64,000 nt of DNA from PMG-095 sp049324695 (GTDB taxonomy: Bacteria; Myxococcota_A; Polyangia; Polyangiales; Polyangiaceae), in assembly GCA_049324695.1 (NCBI GenBank), contig JBMOMJ010000016.1:186001-250000 (forward strand). Reading direction: 5' to 3'. Both the position numbers and the translations under genes were made by a program. Positions 61,894 to 64,000 of this stretch are shown here, piece by piece. Each line of letters starts with the position of its first letter. The first letter of the stretch is position 1. The notes below the pieces were generated by a model. The model was not told where the DNA came from and searched no databases. It was given only the letters and a program-made list of their open reading frames with translations.

Positions 61894-64000
61894 ATGCAAG
61901 CTCTTGCGAGGTCCGGCAGCAGGAACCTGCGCGCCCTGCTGTTCGCCGCCTTGGCGCTCTCTTTGCGAACGCAGCCGGCGGCCGCGCGCGCTCGACTGCT
62001 CTCGCCGTTCGAAGGTCCAGAAGTGAACACACTGGGCGTCGAAGCGGACGGCACGCGTCGCACCGTGGCGCATGGCCTGCGCGCGCTGGTGCACCCCGAC
62101 GGCTCCATCGAGATGGCCGAAGAAGCGTTTCCATTGGCTCGCCCGGTGCAGCTAGTGGAGTTGCCGCGACGCTTCGGTCACGGCTTCTTGTTTGCAATGT
62201 CCGGTTCGGGGCGCGCGTCGCTCTGGTTGGCGAAGAGCTTCACCGACAAGCTGGTTCCGTTTGCGGCGCTCGACTTCGAGATCGAGCGCGTCGTGCCCGG
62301 CTTCGATCGGCTTTACCTGCAAGCGCGGCGTAGCGGCGACTGGATCGCGCTCGACGCCGAAAACGGTGCTGGCAGCGAACGCGGGAGTCTGCCGCCCTCA
62401 CCGACGTACGGCACGATGGCGTTTGCAGACGCCTGGTTCGGCGCTGTCGAGCTGCCGATCCAAGGTGTGGTGGCAAGCTTCGATGCGGGCGGGAGTTGGC
62501 ATGCGCTGCCGCGCCAATACAAGCTGGTCGGCGAAGACGGCGGTGAGATTGTTTTGGCGGCTCCTGACGGTCGCAAGAAACTCGCGCCCGACGGCACACT
62601 GCGCGCCATCGAACAGAGCCAGAACGAGCCGAACGCCACGATGCGCCGCGCGGGCAACGAAGGCCCGGCGGGAGCGAATCCACTGGCGACGGCGGTGCTG
62701 CGCGGCATCGCAGATTCAGCGAACACGGCGTTGGTTTTGTATCGCGGCGCACTCACGCGCGTGCAGCTCTCCAATGGTCACGTGCTCGAGTCGCGCGCGC
62801 GATTGGTCGCGCCTTCCGCCAACTGCTCGGCCCTGTCGCTCGGCAAGGGGATTGGGTTCGTCTGTCAGGAGCCGCACGGCAAAACCCAAATCCATGCCTT
62901 CAAAGCGCCGTTGTCACTCGAGCTGGTGGAGAGTTTCGAGGGACCGCGCGCCGTGCTGGCGAGTGGCAACGGAGGCCTCGTGCTGCGCGGCGCTTGTGGT
63001 TCGTCGCGCGCCGACGCTGCGCGACCCGATGTCTTGTGTGTGCGCACACCTAACGGCGCTCACTTCGAAGTTGCAGGCAAGCGTGAACCCGGCGAGCGCG
63101 TACTGGCTTTGCGCGACGGCAGCGCGGCGGTGATTGTTCCGCCGCAGCGCGACAAGCCCGGCATGCTGCTGCGCGTTCAACCAAACGGTGCAGAGAGCGC
63201 CCGCCCGTTGGTGCTCGACGACGGCGAAGAAGGCGTGCGTGCGTTGGTCGGAAAAGGCTTCTGGTCGGATGCGTGGGTCGAGAACGACAAAGGCGAGCTC
63301 TCGGGTTGGGTGATCGGGCAGAGCGGCTTTGTCGGCGTGCGCATCGCGAACGACGGTCACATGCGAGCGGGCGTGCTGCGCCGGCGCGTCGAGCGGGCAC
63401 TGTTCTCGGGGGAGCGCGCGCTCGTCGTTGCGGCGGCGGGGATCGCCGAACAGAGCGTCGACGGCGGGCGTACCTATACCGACGTGGATTTGCCTCCCGA
63501 GCTCACCTTGGAAGCGCCGAAAATTCAGGCGCTGGGACCAGGGCTCGAGCAGGGTTGTTCTGCGCTCGGCTGCGCATTTGCGGGTTGGTTGCGCGTGGGT
63601 TGGGATGGACCCAGTGGTGGCAAGCCGCTGGCCGTGGCTGCATTGCCGAAGCCGACTTCGTTGCCTCAGCCAGGTGGTGGTCGCTGGTTATTGCGCTGCG
63701 CTCCGACGGGCGAGGTTTCAGCACCCGCGTTGCCCGGCGCGAACGCCACGGGAAACACCGAAGGCCAAAGCGCCCCATGGCTGCCGCTTTGGGAACAGGC
63801 TGCTCCGCAGCGTCCGCGAGACTCGCTGGCTTTCGATACGGGAGCCGATGCCGAACTGCGCGCGTACATCTGGGCGCCGCGTGGCGCCGACTTCGGCAAA
63901 GCTGGTCGCTTTTCGATCGCGGCGCTCGACGTGCACCGCGTACGCGACGGCGTCTGGCGCACATTGGTGGGTCCGAGTCCGTGGTCAGATCCCGCCCAAG
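61894..64000 (+). CDS. Exported Asp-box/propeller-type protein (3' end outside window)
   Basis: The frame starting at the ATG 61894 (a GTG at 61852 is also in frame) stays open to the end of the window, at least 702 codons. An N-terminal signal is NLRALLFAALALSLRTQPA. The rest is strand-rich, with repeated ARPVQLVE, RFGHGFLFAMSG and VRIANDGHMRAG-like units, and an Asp-box in SVDGGRTYTDVDL typical of BNR/sialidase-type propellers. No catalytic residues are identifiable. It is probably a secreted or surface beta-propeller protein. Confidence 0.75.
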   Translation, partial: MQALARSGSRNLRALLFAALALSLRTQPAAARARLLSPFEGPEVNTLGVEADGTRRTVAHGLRALVHPDGSIEMAEEAFPLARPVQLVELPRRFGHGFLFAMSGSGRASLWLAKSFTDKLVPFAALDFEIERVVPGFDRLYLQARRSGDWIALDAENGAGSERGSLPPSPTYGTMAFADAWFGAVELPIQGVVASFDAGGSWHALPRQYKLVGEDGGEIVLAAPDGRKKLAPDGTLRAIEQSQNEPNATMRRAGNEGPAGANPLATAVLRGIADSANTALVLYRGALTRVQLSNGHVLESRARLVAPSANCSALSLGKGIGFVCQEPHGKTQIHAFKAPLSLELVESFEGPRAVLASGNGGLVLRGACGSSRADAARPDVLCVRTPNGAHFEVAGKREPGERVLALRDGSAAVIVPPQRDKPGMLLRVQPNGAESARPLVLDDGEEGVRALVGKGFWSDAWVENDKGELSGWVIGQSGFVGVRIANDGHMRAGVLRRRVERALFSGERALVVAAAGIAEQSVDGGRTYTDVDLPPELTLEAPKIQALGPGLEQGCSALGCAFAGWLRVGWDGPSGGKPLAVAALPKPTSLPQPGGGRWLLRCAPTGEVSAPALPGANATGNTEGQSAPWLPLWEQAAPQRPRDSLAFDTGADAELRAYIWAPRGADFGKAGRFSIAALDVHRVRDGVWRTLVGPSPWSDPAQ

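Overview
The window looks like a chromosomal segment of a high-GC myxobacterium (phylum Myxococcota, probably the Polyangia side). The evidence is a C-terminal MYXO-CTERM sorting tail (50904-51743), several lipoproteins with long Gly/Ser/Ala-rich linkers after the lipobox, the tail of a membrane-anchored Ser/Thr protein kinase, a PilZ protein, ECF sigma/anti-sigma pairs, and a DUF1501-type Tat protein next to a CxxCH lipoprotein. Most genes are ordinary chromosomal genes. No phage, insertion sequence, CRISPR array or canonical tRNA/rRNA gene was found.

Layout. 1-6.7 kb: kinase tail, argG, a CNT nucleoside transporter, a methyltransferase and a large ketosynthase-like protein. 6.7-9.2 kb: a zinc-finger/histone-fold protein divergent from argS. 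9.2-11.8 kb: an MBOAT plus AlgX-like O-acetylation pair. 11.9-16.9 kb: a linker-type lipoprotein, gshB divergent from ggt, and a small lipoprotein. 17.3-20.6 kb: a gene broken by an in-frame stop, a DUF222/HNH nuclease, a 23-bp tandem repeat and a terminator-like hairpin. 20.7-24.5 kb: an RNA-repair locus. 24.5-34.4 kb: two ECF sigma/anti-sigma operons, a PhaR-like regulator, a SUKH protein, a lipoprotein/PDZ/multi-TM protein, PilZ and lipoproteins. 34.9-41.3 kb: the CxxCH lipoprotein and DUF1501 pair, PlsC-like and SseB-like genes and a proline iminopeptidase. 41.3-51.7 kb: a 1465-residue P-type ATPase, a hybrid histidine kinase, aminotransferases and the MYXO-CTERM protein. 51.8-64 kb: folB, a heme-b membrane subunit, tsaE, mlaE, an EptA/LtaS-like transferase, a lipoprotein carbonic anhydrase, nadA, thyX and an unfinished Asp-box protein.

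The most interesting part is 20696-24451. A Ro60/Rsr (TROVE-vWA) gene and an RtcB RNA-ligase gene are interleaved with four predicted non-coding RNAs. The RNAs at 20696-20822, 22551-22645, 22658-22784 and 22805-23004 share one closing architecture: an outer helix, an internal loop AUGCC opposite AC..UUG, a second helix (3 bp, bulged pyrimidine, 5 bp in three of the four), then UACA. The paired bases covary between copies, so I read them as a family of bacterial Y RNAs. One copy carries a circularly permuted tRNA mimic (T-arm, acceptor-like hairpin, U8-A9, D-arm). Another carries a T-loop and a D-arm-like hairpin and lies in the rsr leader. The fourth lies in the rtcB leader and contains a 22-nt near-copy of the universally conserved 23S rRNA segment around helices 69-71. 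Expansion to four RNAs, and the rRNA-like insert directly before the ligase gene, are what I consider potentially undescribed.
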